A stretch of 64,000 nt of DNA, from contig CAYLLB010000028.1 of the NCBI GenBank assembly GCA_964384215.1, positions 1 through 64,000 of the forward strand, given 5' to 3'. The position numbers were made by a program, and so were the translations under genes. A model generated the notes under the pieces. That model made no database searches, was not told the origin of the DNA, and was given only the letters and a program-made list of their open reading frames with translations. The stretch comes from JAJFUV01 sp964384215 (GTDB lineage: Bacteria > Acidobacteriota > Terriglobia > Bryobacterales > Bryobacteraceae). Shown one piece after another: positions 25,189-34,135 of this stretch. The number at the start of each line of letters is the position of its first letter. Position 1 is the stretch's first letter.

Positions 25189-26364
25189 TTACATGTACTG
25201 GATCGCGGTTTCTTTCATGTATTTCGACTCCAGCAATCCCGCGATGCGCTTGACGATGTTGCGGCGCAGATCCATCTCGACTGGCGCGCCAGGGTCCTGA
25301 TGCGCCTGGTTGACCCTCGTACCTACAACAAAAGTAATGACATCGCTGTTGATCAGGTACCCCAACAGCTCCGTGGCGGCGTTCCGCCTCAGGCCTTCGG
25401 GCGGCGTTCCGGCTTCCAGCAGACTGGCAACCCGACCCAGGGTGATGGTTCCTTCCGTCACCAGATTGACTCCATCCATGGTGGCTGCGGGAGGAACTTC
25501 CGGGTCGAGTTGCTCGAGGCGGACAGCCAGCGGACGGCAAAGCACGCGGGAGACGATATTGGCGGTCGTGCCGCCGCAAATGGCGATAGTGCCCCTGAAG
25601 CCGGAAATCATGCGGCCCAACTCGTGGTCGCGGGCGGGGAAGAATGGAGGTCCGGTCACCACCAGCATCGAGCGCGGTTCGCGGATATGCAGCACGCCGC
25701 AGGTGATGTCGTCTTTGGCGTGGCCGCAGTCGAACGCAAGCGCTTTGGCGCCTATCTCGCGCGCCAGTTGCCGGGAAGTCATGGCCGGATCACATGCGAG
25801 CAGGCGCTCCGCGAATTCGCCGGCGTGCTCAACGGTCCAGCCCAGGGGGGTTCGCGGCGCCCCCATGCCGGCTTGAGTTACACCGTCGGAGAAGAATACA
25901 ATGCGGTCGCCGGGAAGCGCGTCGATTTCCGAGTACTGGAGCGTGCGGTGTTGCCATTTGCGCAGCGCGATGGGGCGCTTCGGGGGCGGCACCGCGCGCC
26001 CGTTGCGAAGCAACAGGAACGGCGGGTTGTCGTACTCAATGATGCGCGTCTCGCCGGAGCTTTCCACGTCGGCGATGGTGAAAGTGGAGTAGCTGATCTT
26101 GCGCACGCTGCAGATGGGCAGCGTGTCCATGATGGTCTCGGCCGAGCGCATGATGTCCGTGTAGCCGGAGACGTATTTCATGGCCATCGTGGCGGTGAGC
26201 GTGGCCAGCACGTTAGCCTTGATCCCGCTGCCCAGCCCGTCGCTCAGGACCGCCAGCGTGCGGTCCTCTTCCTTCAGCTTCTGGCACAGGAACACATCGC
26301 CGGGCGTGAGCTGCCCGCGCTTGGGAGTTTGCCAGCTATCGACATCGACGAAGGAGCGGCGCAC
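25189..26364 (-). CDS. SpoIIE-type PP2C phosphatase linked to sensory hydrogenase
   Basis: This 391-residue protein starts at GTG 26364, with GGAG 7 bases upstream, two bases after the hydS stop. Residues 20-225 form a PP2C/SpoIIE domain: Asp23 (PGDVF), Asp42 (LSDGLGSGIKAN), Asp160 (FFSDG) and Asp218-Asp219 (KDDITCGVL) supply the Mn-binding carboxylates. A C-terminal domain of about 160 residues (VVTGPPFFPARD ... AICGGTTANIVSR) is the one I associate with phosphatases encoded beside HydS-type hydrogenases. The likely role is a serine/threonine phosphatase that turns HydS state into an output. The target protein and a partner kinase are not in the window. Confidence 0.85.
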   Translation of the reverse strand: MRRSFVDVDSWQTPKRGQLTPGDVFLCQKLKEEDRTLAVLSDGLGSGIKANVLATLTATMAMKYVSGYTDIMRSAETIMDTLPICSVRKISYSTFTIADVESSGETRIIEYDNPPFLLLRNGRAVPPPKRPIALRKWQHRTLQYSEIDALPGDRIVFFSDGVTQAGMGAPRTPLGWTVEHAGEFAERLLACDPAMTSRQLAREIGAKALAFDCGHAKDDITCGVLHIREPRSMLVVTGPPFFPARDHELGRMISGFRGTIAICGGTTANIVSRVLCRPLAVRLEQLDPEVPPAATMDGVNLVTEGTITLGRVASLLEAGTPPEGLRRNAATELLGYLINSDVITFVVGTRVNQAHQDPGAPVEMDLRRNIVKRIAGLLESKYMKETAIQYM

Positions 26365-26366
26365 GG

Positions 26367-28076
26367 CTAATCTCCGCGATGCGGCTGCTCGAGGTCGTCC
26401 GGCGAGAAAGACTCTACGATCTCGTTCAACGTCATCTCGCTCTCAGCCGCGTTCTCGCCGAGCAAGTAGGCGATCTGCTGCACCGTGGTCAACTGCTTCT
26501 GAATGACCTCGCGCGCCCGCCGTATGATTTGTTCCTTTTCGAGCGTCGGGCGCGTCGCATCACGAACGATTCCGCCCACCAGCGAGCCCGGCTCAATGGC
26601 GAACACGGTAGCGCTGAACACCCTTCCGCCGTAGCGCAACTGCCGGTCGAGGATTTCCTGCCCGTTTGAAAGTACCTGCCGGAACAGGTTGTGGAAAGGC
26701 ACGACTTCGGCCAGCCCGGCACCGGCCGGGTCGGAGCCATCCCGAACGAAGAAAGCGTTGAAGCTCGGGTTGGACTCGACAATGCGGAGCTGATCGTCGA
26801 CGATGACGACGCCCGACGGCATCCGCTGCATCAGTACGTTCGTCTTCTTCTGGGCCAGCTTGCGCATATAGCCGACGCACATCTGCCGTTCGGCGCGGCC
26901 GACGGCGAGCGCCTGGGCGAACTGGCGGCAGGAGTCATAGCCGCAACCGCCGCAGTTGAGTTCATCTTCCAGCGAGGTTTTCCCAATCGAACGCAGCGCC
27001 TCCCGCAACTGCGCGTCCGTGCACGCGAATTCGGGCAAACCGACCGGCTTATAGGTCGCGCTGATGTCGATGCTGGGGAGGCGTGGCGGCGCGCCATCGG
27101 CCGGCGCCGCCGTCTCCACCACTTGGGTGCGCTTGGCGACGGCGGCGCCCGAACGAGTCCTGGGACCGTTTACGCAGCCGCCCTCGCAGGCAAGCAGTTC
27201 GAGAAGAAGCGGCGCGCTGCCGCGGCAGTTCTCCAGACCTTCCATCGCGCGCTGCACGCTGGAAAAGCCGGAAAACGACATGAAGCCCGCCGGCGTGTCT
27301 CCGAGCAAAGCGCGCACGCCCTCGAGCATGCCGCCTTCCACCGGGTAGAGCGCGCCTTCCCGGGCCGCTTCGGGAGTGAACCGGTCGTCTTCAGATTCCT
27401 GGATGTCAGCCGGCGAGATTTTGCGATCGTCCAGCCACTGGCGCAGCTCAACGAACGTGAGCGCGGCGTCAAGGAGTTCCGGGTGCAGATCCGCTTCGCG
27501 TTTCTTGGCGATGCAGGGCCCGATGAAGACCACATGTGCCCGCTCGCCGTTTTGCTGCTTGAGCATACGCGCATGGGAAAGCACGGGACTGAGCAGCGGC
27601 ACGATCTGGTCTGTGAGATGCGGTTGATACTTCTGGATGTACTCCACTGCCACGGGACAAGCCGACGAAATGCGCACCCCGTTCTTCCTGTTGCGCAGGT
27701 CTTCGGCCAGGTGCGCCGAAACCTCCTGCGCGCCGAGCGCCGTCTCCGACACTGCCGTGAAGCCCAGCCGCTTCAGGGCGGCGATGATCTGCGCGGGCCG
27801 CAAGTCCGCGAACTCGCTGATGTAGGAAGGCGCCAGCGAGACCACGACCGGTTCGCCCGAGGCCAACAGTCGCTCCACCACGCCGCGATCGCTCCGAACC
27901 TTCTTGGCGCTGTGCGGACAAGCGGCCACACAGTGGCCGCAACAGACGCACAATTCCGGAATCACGCTGGCATAGCCCGAAGCCACCTTGATGGCCTTGA
28001 CCGAGCATTCGCGGATGCAGCGGTAACAGTCCTGGCATTCGGTGCGTTCCGTGTAGACGGGGCCCTGTTCGGTCAT
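26367..28076 (-). CDS. hydS: Sensory [FeFe] hydrogenase with PAS domain (HydS)
   Basis: This 569-residue protein has, in order, two ferredoxin clusters (CQDCYRCIREC at 14-24, CVCCGHCVAAC at 43-53), an H-cluster domain (L1 SSACP at 137-141, L2 GPCIAKKRE at 186, L3 with Cys297 and Cys301), a further Fe-S domain (Cys375, Cys378, Cys383, Cys400), a PAS domain at about 412-505 and a coiled tail. The proton-relay Cys of the catalytic TSCCP motif is Ala139 here, while the cluster ligand Cys140 stays. This fits group C sensory hydrogenases with low turnover. It overlaps the small ferredoxin gene by 4 bp and precedes the phosphatase. Confidence 0.92.
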   Translation of the reverse strand: MTEQGPVYTERTECQDCYRCIRECSVKAIKVASGYASVIPELCVCCGHCVAACPHSAKKVRSDRGVVERLLASGEPVVVSLAPSYISEFADLRPAQIIAALKRLGFTAVSETALGAQEVSAHLAEDLRNRKNGVRISSACPVAVEYIQKYQPHLTDQIVPLLSPVLSHARMLKQQNGERAHVVFIGPCIAKKREADLHPELLDAALTFVELRQWLDDRKISPADIQESEDDRFTPEAAREGALYPVEGGMLEGVRALLGDTPAGFMSFSGFSSVQRAMEGLENCRGSAPLLLELLACEGGCVNGPRTRSGAAVAKRTQVVETAAPADGAPPRLPSIDISATYKPVGLPEFACTDAQLREALRSIGKTSLEDELNCGGCGYDSCRQFAQALAVGRAERQMCVGYMRKLAQKKTNVLMQRMPSGVVIVDDQLRIVESNPSFNAFFVRDGSDPAGAGLAEVVPFHNLFRQVLSNGQEILDRQLRYGGRVFSATVFAIEPGSLVGGIVRDATRPTLEKEQIIRRAREVIQKQLTTVQQIAYLLGENAAESEMTLNEIVESFSPDDLEQPHRGD

Positions 28077-28324
28077 GGATTCCCTCCGGTTGGCAGCTCA
28101 TGGCAAAGCAGCTCCAGGATTGAGTCTGGTGTTACGCCATGATGCTCGCGGCCATCGATCGTGATGTTCGGACCGGAACCGCACTGTTCCCGGCACAGCG
28201 TGCCCGTAAGGCTCACGACCGCGCCGGGGCAGTTCCTCGCCACATAGTCGCGCACGATGCGGAGATTCTCCGCGTTTCCGCGCGCGAAGCAGGAACTGCC
28301 CATGCAGATGTCGATGCGAACCAT
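28073..28324 (-). CDS. Stand-alone thioredoxin-fold [2Fe-2S] protein
   Basis: ATG 28324 gives an 83-residue protein; the longer frame to 28507 lies inside hydE. It has the NuoE-type cluster set: Cys7 (DICMGSSC), Cys12, Cys42 (GTLC) and Cys46 (REQC). It resembles the C-terminal domain of HydC and the C-terminal extension of HydA. It follows hydE by 25 bp and overlaps hydS by 4 bp. Position suggests that it passes electrons to or from HydS, but this is inference. Confidence 0.85.
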   Translation of the reverse strand: MVRIDICMGSSCFARGNAENLRIVRDYVARNCPGAVVSLTGTLCREQCGSGPNITIDGREHHGVTPDSILELLCHELPTGGNP

Positions 28325-28349
28325 AACCGTCAGGCGAGGCCGTCTCCGT

Positions 28350-29414
28350 CTAGAAAGCGAACTGCGGCTGCGGCCGGTAGTCCAACTTGCGGCGGTTGCC
28401 CGGGCCGTCGGCCGGCCGCCGGCCGATGGATTGCACGCGTCCGCGCAGACACTGGCTGCAATCGGTCGGCTCCTCGGTAACGCACGCTTTGCTCGGATAG
28501 ATTTCATAGAGCGGCCGGCAACTCACCGGCGTCAGGTTAGGCATCACGACATTGGCGCCGCGCTGCAGCCCAAGTTCGCGGCCATTGGTGGCGTTGATCG
28601 TTGCCAAAGCCGTGGTGCTCGGGATGTTCGTGTCCGGGCAGGCCAAACGCGCGAGTGCGATAACTTTGTAGGACATGTCTTCCGTGGCCGGTACCTGTTC
28701 GTCCGGTGGCAGGGTGAGTGCCAGGCTTCCGTTGCCGAGCGGCGTAGCCGGGTGAGGAATATAAGGTCCAACGCCGATCATATCGAGATCCAGCTCGCGG
28801 AACAACGCGATGTCGCGCGCCAGGCTGGCGTAACTCTGCCCCGGAATGCCGATCATGACCCCGCTACCCACCTCGTAGCCCATTTGCCTGAGCTTGCGAA
28901 GCAGCGCGAGCCGCGTAGGATGGCCCGGTACGGTGGGGTGAATCTTCTGGTAGAGTTCCTGGTCGGAAGTCTCGAACCGCAACAGATAGCGGTCGGCGCC
29001 GGCCTCGCGCCACTCCGCCAGGTCCCACTCGTTGCGCTCGCCCATGCTGAGGGTGACGGCCAGGTTGGTCTCCTGCTTGATGCGGCGGATGATGTTGGCG
29101 AACCAGGCCGGCGCGATGCCGTAGTCCTCGCCGCCTTGCAGGACCACGGTGCCGTAGCCGAGCATGGCCGCGCGCTTGGCGCAATCCATGATTTCGGCGC
29201 GGGACAGCCGGTAGCGTTTGAGGGCCAAGTTCTCGGCACGAACGCCGCAGTAGGTGCAGCTCCGCACGCAGAAGTTCGTGACTTCAATCAGCCCTCGGAA
29301 ATGAACGACGTCGCCAACGTACTGGCGGCGTATGGAATCGGCGCGGGCGTAGAGGCGGTCAAGCCTCGCCGGGTCGGTTTCCTTTAACCAGTTCGTGATT
29401 TCGTCAGTATGCAT
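28350..29414 (-). CDS. hydE: [FeFe] hydrogenase maturase HydE (radical SAM)
   Basis: This 354-residue protein has the radical SAM motif in NFCVRSCTYCGVR near residue 48 (Cys-x3-Cys-x2-Cys), followed by LKRYRLSRAEIMDCA and the GYGTVVLQGGED block of the HydE/BioB-like barrel. HydE builds part of the dithiolate bridge or a mononuclear Fe precursor of the H-cluster. A ribosome binding site GAGAGG precedes ATG 29414 by 5 bases. It overlaps hydF by 11 bp. Three cysteines in the tail (VTEEPTDCSQCLRG) may bind an accessory cluster. Confidence 0.95.
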   Translation of the reverse strand: MHTDEITNWLKETDPARLDRLYARADSIRRQYVGDVVHFRGLIEVTNFCVRSCTYCGVRAENLALKRYRLSRAEIMDCAKRAAMLGYGTVVLQGGEDYGIAPAWFANIIRRIKQETNLAVTLSMGERNEWDLAEWREAGADRYLLRFETSDQELYQKIHPTVPGHPTRLALLRKLRQMGYEVGSGVMIGIPGQSYASLARDIALFRELDLDMIGVGPYIPHPATPLGNGSLALTLPPDEQVPATEDMSYKVIALARLACPDTNIPSTTALATINATNGRELGLQRGANVVMPNLTPVSCRPLYEIYPSKACVTEEPTDCSQCLRGRVQSIGRRPADGPGNRRKLDYRPQPQFAF

Positions 29415-30684
29415 AATTCCTCTCCAACGATGATGTCTTTGACTCCGATGCGGGCCGCGACTGCTCGCGCGTCCGCCTCTTGCGAACTACTTCAAGCGCC
29501 GCCGGGAACGGTTCCAGCGCGCGTTCCAGAATCCCCAGGCAGAAAGCGATCGCCAGCCCGTAGTTGGTGATGGCGACGCCGGCCGCCTGCGACCGCGCGA
29601 TCCGGGCGGTCACTTCGCGGCGGTTCAACATGCAGGCGCCGCAATGTACAATCAGCCGGAAACTACTCAAGTCCTCGGGAAAATCATGTCCCTGGGTATG
29701 CACGAATTCGACGCGCGTGCCGTTGTATTCCCTGATCCAGCGCGGAATCTTCACTCGCCCGATGTCTTCACCGATCGGGTGGTGCGTGCACGCTTCCGCG
29801 ATCAGAACGCGATCTCCATCGCGCAGATCGCCGATCGCGGCGGCTCCCAAAGCCTGCGCGGCCAGGTCGCCTTTCAATCTCGAGAAAAGAATCGAGAAGC
29901 TTGTAAGGGGCACGCCGGCCGGCACCTCGGCCGCGACTTTCGAAAACGCCTGCGAATCGGTGACGACCAGACGGGGCGCCCGGCGCAGATTGGCCAGCGC
30001 GGAGGCTAGTTCGCTTTCTGTTACCACCATGCACATGGCATGGTGATCGAGAAGATCGCGAATGGTTTGCGCCTCCGGAAGAATCAGGCGACCCTTAGGT
30101 GCTTCCTTGTCGATGGGCACCACCAGAACGGCCAGTTCGCCTGGCCGCACTAGATCGCTGACGATGATTTGTTCACCGGCGGCGTCCTTGGGTGCGCTCT
30201 CGACAATGGCCGCGCGCAACTCGGCGATGCCGTCTCCGGTAAGCGCCGAGACGGATACGGATTTCACCTGGCGGTTCTCCAGGCGCGGAGCCGTGCCAAG
30301 GTCGCTCTTGTTGAACGCCACCAGTACCGGCACACGGCGCCGCTTGAACTCTTCGAGCAGCCCGTCTTCAAAATCGCCCCACCCGCCGTCGCTCACGATT
30401 ACGGCCAGATCGGCCCGGTCGAGCGCGCGGCGCGTCTTAACGATGCGCTCCTCGCCCAGCGCGCCCACGTCGTCCAGCCCCGCGGTGTCGATGAACACCA
30501 CCGGCCCGAGCGGCAGAAGCTCCATGGGCTTTTCGACCGGATCGGTGGTTGTGCCGGCAACCTCGGAGACGATCGATACCTGCTGGCGCGTGAGGGCGTT
30601 AAGCAGGCTCGACTTGCCCGTGTTGCGGCGGCCGAACAACCCGATCTGAACGCGGAAACCGCGTGGTGTGGACTGTGCTCTCAC
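29404..30684 (-). CDS. hydF: [FeFe] hydrogenase maturase HydF (GTPase scaffold)
   Basis: This 426-residue protein has a G domain (G1 GRRNTGKSS near 18-26, G3 DTAGLDD, G4 NKSD), a dimerisation domain, and the cluster-binding C-terminal signature CTHHPIG plus HCGACML. HydF receives the [2Fe] subcluster made by HydE and HydG and delivers it to apo-hydrogenase. It starts at GTG 30684, which overlaps the hydG stop as GTGA, and ends inside the start of hydE. The serine/arginine-rich tail beyond the conserved core looks unstructured. Confidence 0.95.
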   Translation of the reverse strand: MRAQSTPRGFRVQIGLFGRRNTGKSSLLNALTRQQVSIVSEVAGTTTDPVEKPMELLPLGPVVFIDTAGLDDVGALGEERIVKTRRALDRADLAVIVSDGGWGDFEDGLLEEFKRRRVPVLVAFNKSDLGTAPRLENRQVKSVSVSALTGDGIAELRAAIVESAPKDAAGEQIIVSDLVRPGELAVLVVPIDKEAPKGRLILPEAQTIRDLLDHHAMCMVVTESELASALANLRRAPRLVVTDSQAFSKVAAEVPAGVPLTSFSILFSRLKGDLAAQALGAAAIGDLRDGDRVLIAEACTHHPIGEDIGRVKIPRWIREYNGTRVEFVHTQGHDFPEDLSSFRLIVHCGACMLNRREVTARIARSQAAGVAITNYGLAIAFCLGILERALEPFPAALEVVRKRRTREQSRPASESKTSSLERNYAY

Positions 30685-32084
30685 AGGTAAGCGTCTCTCT
30701 TGCCCGAGCGCACATCGTGGAGCAGCATCTCGGACAACGACCGCTGCTCACCGGACATTTCAGCCAGGCGGATGTTGATGAGTTGCTCGCCCGCCGCGCG
30801 CGTTGCCGGGCTGGCGTAATCGATCAGGTATTCCTCGAAGGTCGAAATCGCGTTCGGCTCGCAGTGGTTCTTGATTTCGCCCGGCTTGGCCAGGTCCATG
30901 AAATCCCGGCCGGTACGTCCCAGCCGGTAGCAGGCGGTGCAGAACGACGGCATGAAGCCACGCCCGGAGATGTCGCGGATTACCTCGTCGAGCGAACGAT
31001 GATCGCCCAATTGAAACTGGCTCGATTCCGGAACGCCCTCGCCGTTCACGTATCCGCCCGGATCCGTGCGGCTGCCGGCGGAGATCTGCGAGATGCCAAG
31101 TTCGAAGGCCTCCGTGCGCACCCATGGATCTTCGCGCGTCGAAAGGATCATCCCAGTGTAGGGCACGGCCAGCCGCAGGATGGCGATCAGTTTAAGAAAA
31201 TCCTCGTCGCTCACGGCATACGGCGGGTTCGAAGCGTACGGAGCGCCCACGGCCGGTTCCAGGCGCGGCACCGAAATCGTGTGCGGTCCGACGCCGTACT
31301 CGCGCTCGAGCGAGCGAATGTGTTCGAACATGGCCAGCACTTCGAATTTCCAGTCGTACAACCCGAACAACACGCCGATGCCGACATCATTGATGCCCGC
31401 CTCCATGGCCCGGTGCATGGCCGTGACCCGCCAGTTGTAGTCGACTTTTGGGCCGGAGCGGTGCAAATCGGCGTAAGTGGGCCGGTGATAGGTTTCCTGG
31501 AAGAGCTGGTAAGTGCCAATGCCGGCGTCCTTCAGTTGCTGGAACTCCTCCAGCCACAATGGAGCGATGTTGACGTTCACGCGGCGGATCTCGCCGTTGC
31601 CCACGCGCGTCGCGTAAATGGTGGCGATGGAACGCAGAATGTAATCGAATCCGCCCTGGCCCGTATAGGATTCGCCCGCCACCAGCAACACGCGCTTATG
31701 TCCCTGCTCAACCAGCACGCGCACCTCGGCAGCGATCTCTTCCTGGGTGAGCGCGCGGCGCCGGACCGCGTCGCTGGAGGAACGAAAGGCACAGTAGGGG
31801 CAGTCGTTGCTGCAGTAGTTCGAGATATAGAGAGGAGCGAACAGCACGAGGCGCGAGCCGTAGATCTGCTCCTTGACGTAGCGAGCCGTGTCTCGCAATT
31901 CGCTGATCAGCAGCGGATCGCTCACGTTCATCAGCACGGCCACCTCTTCCGGAGTCAATCCTCGGAGATCGCGCGCCTTGGCGAAGATGTCCCGCACGCG
32001 ATGAGCATCCGGAGCCGGGCAATACCCGAGCGTCTCATTGATTTCCGCTTCGTCGATGAATGTTCCTCTGGCTATCATGTTCAT
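30681..32084 (-). CDS. hydG: [FeFe] hydrogenase maturase HydG (tyrosine lyase)
   Basis: ATG 32084 gives 467 residues, with GGAGAG about 10 bases upstream; a longer frame to 32228 runs into hydA. The radical SAM site is NYCSNDCPYCAF. The C-terminal auxiliary cluster site is exactly C-x2-C-x22-C (CTACYR ... NHCEPN), which in HydG holds the dangler-iron cluster. HydG cleaves tyrosine to p-cresol and makes the CO and CN- ligands of the H-cluster. It follows hydA by 5 bp and overlaps hydF by 4 bp, so all three maturases are made with the enzyme. Confidence 0.96.
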   Translation of the reverse strand: MNMIARGTFIDEAEINETLGYCPAPDAHRVRDIFAKARDLRGLTPEEVAVLMNVSDPLLISELRDTARYVKEQIYGSRLVLFAPLYISNYCSNDCPYCAFRSSSDAVRRRALTQEEIAAEVRVLVEQGHKRVLLVAGESYTGQGGFDYILRSIATIYATRVGNGEIRRVNVNIAPLWLEEFQQLKDAGIGTYQLFQETYHRPTYADLHRSGPKVDYNWRVTAMHRAMEAGINDVGIGVLFGLYDWKFEVLAMFEHIRSLEREYGVGPHTISVPRLEPAVGAPYASNPPYAVSDEDFLKLIAILRLAVPYTGMILSTREDPWVRTEAFELGISQISAGSRTDPGGYVNGEGVPESSQFQLGDHRSLDEVIRDISGRGFMPSFCTACYRLGRTGRDFMDLAKPGEIKNHCEPNAISTFEEYLIDYASPATRAAGEQLINIRLAEMSGEQRSLSEMLLHDVRSGKRDAYL

Positions 32085-32089
32085 GAACG

Positions 32090-34135
32090 TCAATCTCTCC
32101 TTGCCATCGCGGCCGTCTCGCTTTCGCGAACCCTGTCCAGCGCGGACCCCAACGCATCCCGGGCCATTTCGAGGGTGCAGCGTTCTATGCGTTCGCCGTC
32201 GATCACCACCGTGGGCCCGCGGTCGCACTGCTCAAAGCAGAACGATGCGCGGATGTCCACGTTGCGTTCAATGCCGTGTTCCTCGGTTTCCCGAACCAGC
32301 CCACGCAGGATCTGGTCGGATCCGCGCAAGAAGCAGCTCGTGCCCAGGCAAACGCTCACCTCCACCTTGCGTCCGCCCGAACCGCTCAGAATCGGGAAGG
32401 TCTCGTCCGGCGTGCGCCGGCGTCCCTGGTAAGTAGTGTGCAGCAGCTTGTGCGCCTTACCGTTTTCGCCGAGGAGCTTGTCGTAACACTCGGAAATGAA
32501 GATGTTCTCCTGGCTCTTGTGAAGTTGCAGGTCCTTATCGATGTGGTAGAGCGCCTTGGCACGGATGCCGCGCGCCGCTCCGTTGTGCGTCGAGATGGGC
32601 TGCCCGGCGCCGCCCACGCATCCGCCGGGGCAGGCCATTACTTCGATCAAATCGTAATGGCATTCGCCGGAGCGAACCAGGTCGGCCACGGCGCGTGCGT
32701 TGCGCAACCCGTGCACCACCGCGAGCCGCAGTTCCTGGCCGCCCGCGTTCACGACCGCCTCCCGCAGGCCGCCTTCTCCGCGCACCTGTTCGAAGTCCAC
32801 TTTGACCAGCGGCTTGCCTTCGAGTTTCTCCGCCGCGTAGCGCAGCACGGCCTCGGTCACGCCGCCCGAACTGCCGAACAAAACGCCGGCGCCCGTGGTG
32901 AAGCCGAATGGCATATCGAAGGATTCCGGCTCGAGATCGTTGAATCGCAAGCCGGTGGAAAGAATCATCCGTGCCAGCTCCACTGTGGTCAGCACGTGGT
33001 CCACGTCCGGCGCCCCGTCCTTGCTCAGTTCGGGCCGCCGCGCCTCGTACTTCTTCGCGGTGCAGGGCATGATGGACACCACCACCAGGTTGCGGCGGTT
33101 CAGTCCCAGCCGTTCCGGCAGGATCTCCTTGAGCAGAGACCCGAGCATCTGCTGCGGCGAACGGCAGGTGGAGAGATTGTCGAGAAGGTCCGGATAATAC
33201 TGCTCCGCGAATTTCACCCACGCCGGGCAGCAGGAGGTGAACTGCGGCAGATGCTCGCGCTGGCGCTTGCGTTCGAGGAACTCCTTGCCTTCCTCGATCA
33301 CGGTCAGGTCCGCGGCGAACGACGTGTCGTAGACTTCGTCGAATCCCAGGTGTTTCAGCGCCGCCACCATCTGCCCGCTGGTCACGGTGCCCGTCTCCAT
33401 GCCGAAGCACTCACCCAGGGCCACGCGGACGGCTGGCGCCACCTGCGCCACCACATGCTTGTCAGGATCGTGCAGCGCTTTCCAGACGTCTTCGGTTTCC
33501 GAACGCGGCGCCAGCGCGCCGGTGGGGCAAACACTGGCGCACTGGCCGCAGTTGACGCACTCCACCTCGCCCAGCCCTTTGCCGAACGCGGGAAGCACCG
33601 CGGCGTCGTGTCCGCGGAAGGCAAAATCGATGGCGCCGATGGATTGTATCTCCGAGCACATCCGCACACAATCACCGCACAGTACGCACTTGTTCGGATC
33701 GCGCGTGAGCGACGGCGAACTCTCGTCCACCGGTGCGTGACGTAGCACGCTGCCGAACCTCACGCGCTGGATGCCCAACCGTCGCGCCAGATTCTGCAAC
33801 TGGCAAGTGCTGCTGCGCGCGCAGGTGGGGCAACTCTGGTCGTGATTTGCCAGCAGAAGCTCGACGGTGATCTTGCGGATCTCGCGGATTTCCTCGGTCA
33901 TGGTGCGGATCCGCATGCCCGCCTCCGGCGGCGTCGAGCAGGCGCCCTGAATTCCGCGTCCTTCCACTTCCACCAGGCACAAGCGGCAGGCGCCGTATAC
34001 GCTCAGCTCGGAGTGATAGCAGAACGTGGGCAGGTCGATGCCCGCCTTGCGGATCAGATCGAGCAGGTTCGGCTCGCCCTCGATAGGAATGTCGCGACCG
34101 TCGATATTCACAAAACCGGCTGCAATCTGGGTCAT
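32090..34135 (-). CDS. hydA: HydA, catalytic subunit of bifurcating [FeFe] hydrogenase
   Basis: The start is ATG 34135 (681 residues), overlapping hydB as ATGA. Visible clusters: N-terminal [2Fe-2S] (Cys39, 50, 53, 66), a His98/Cys102/Cys105/Cys111 [4Fe-4S] site, two ferredoxin [4Fe-4S] sites (Cys150-160 and Cys193-203), the H-cluster motifs TSCCP (300-304), MPCTAKK (356) and ACPGGC (501-506), and a C-terminal thioredoxin-fold [2Fe-2S] domain (Cys596, 601, 633, 637). The layout matches HydA of the trimeric HydABC enzymes such as that of Thermotoga maritima, which couple NADH and reduced ferredoxin to H2. All H-cluster ligands and the proton-relay Cys302 are kept. Confidence 0.96.
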   Translation of the reverse strand: MTQIAAGFVNIDGRDIPIEGEPNLLDLIRKAGIDLPTFCYHSELSVYGACRLCLVEVEGRGIQGACSTPPEAGMRIRTMTEEIREIRKITVELLLANHDQSCPTCARSSTCQLQNLARRLGIQRVRFGSVLRHAPVDESSPSLTRDPNKCVLCGDCVRMCSEIQSIGAIDFAFRGHDAAVLPAFGKGLGEVECVNCGQCASVCPTGALAPRSETEDVWKALHDPDKHVVAQVAPAVRVALGECFGMETGTVTSGQMVAALKHLGFDEVYDTSFAADLTVIEEGKEFLERKRQREHLPQFTSCCPAWVKFAEQYYPDLLDNLSTCRSPQQMLGSLLKEILPERLGLNRRNLVVVSIMPCTAKKYEARRPELSKDGAPDVDHVLTTVELARMILSTGLRFNDLEPESFDMPFGFTTGAGVLFGSSGGVTEAVLRYAAEKLEGKPLVKVDFEQVRGEGGLREAVVNAGGQELRLAVVHGLRNARAVADLVRSGECHYDLIEVMACPGGCVGGAGQPISTHNGAARGIRAKALYHIDKDLQLHKSQENIFISECYDKLLGENGKAHKLLHTTYQGRRRTPDETFPILSGSGGRKVEVSVCLGTSCFLRGSDQILRGLVRETEEHGIERNVDIRASFCFEQCDRGPTVVIDGERIERCTLEMARDALGSALDRVRESETAAMARRD

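Noticed and set aside
26691..28142. 483-codon open frame antisense to hydS
   Set aside because: The opposite strand carries intact H-cluster and Fe-S motifs; the antisense translation has none.
30663..32432. 589-codon open frame antisense to hydG
   Set aside because: Shadow of hydG, which has the full radical SAM and C-x2-C-x22-C motifs.
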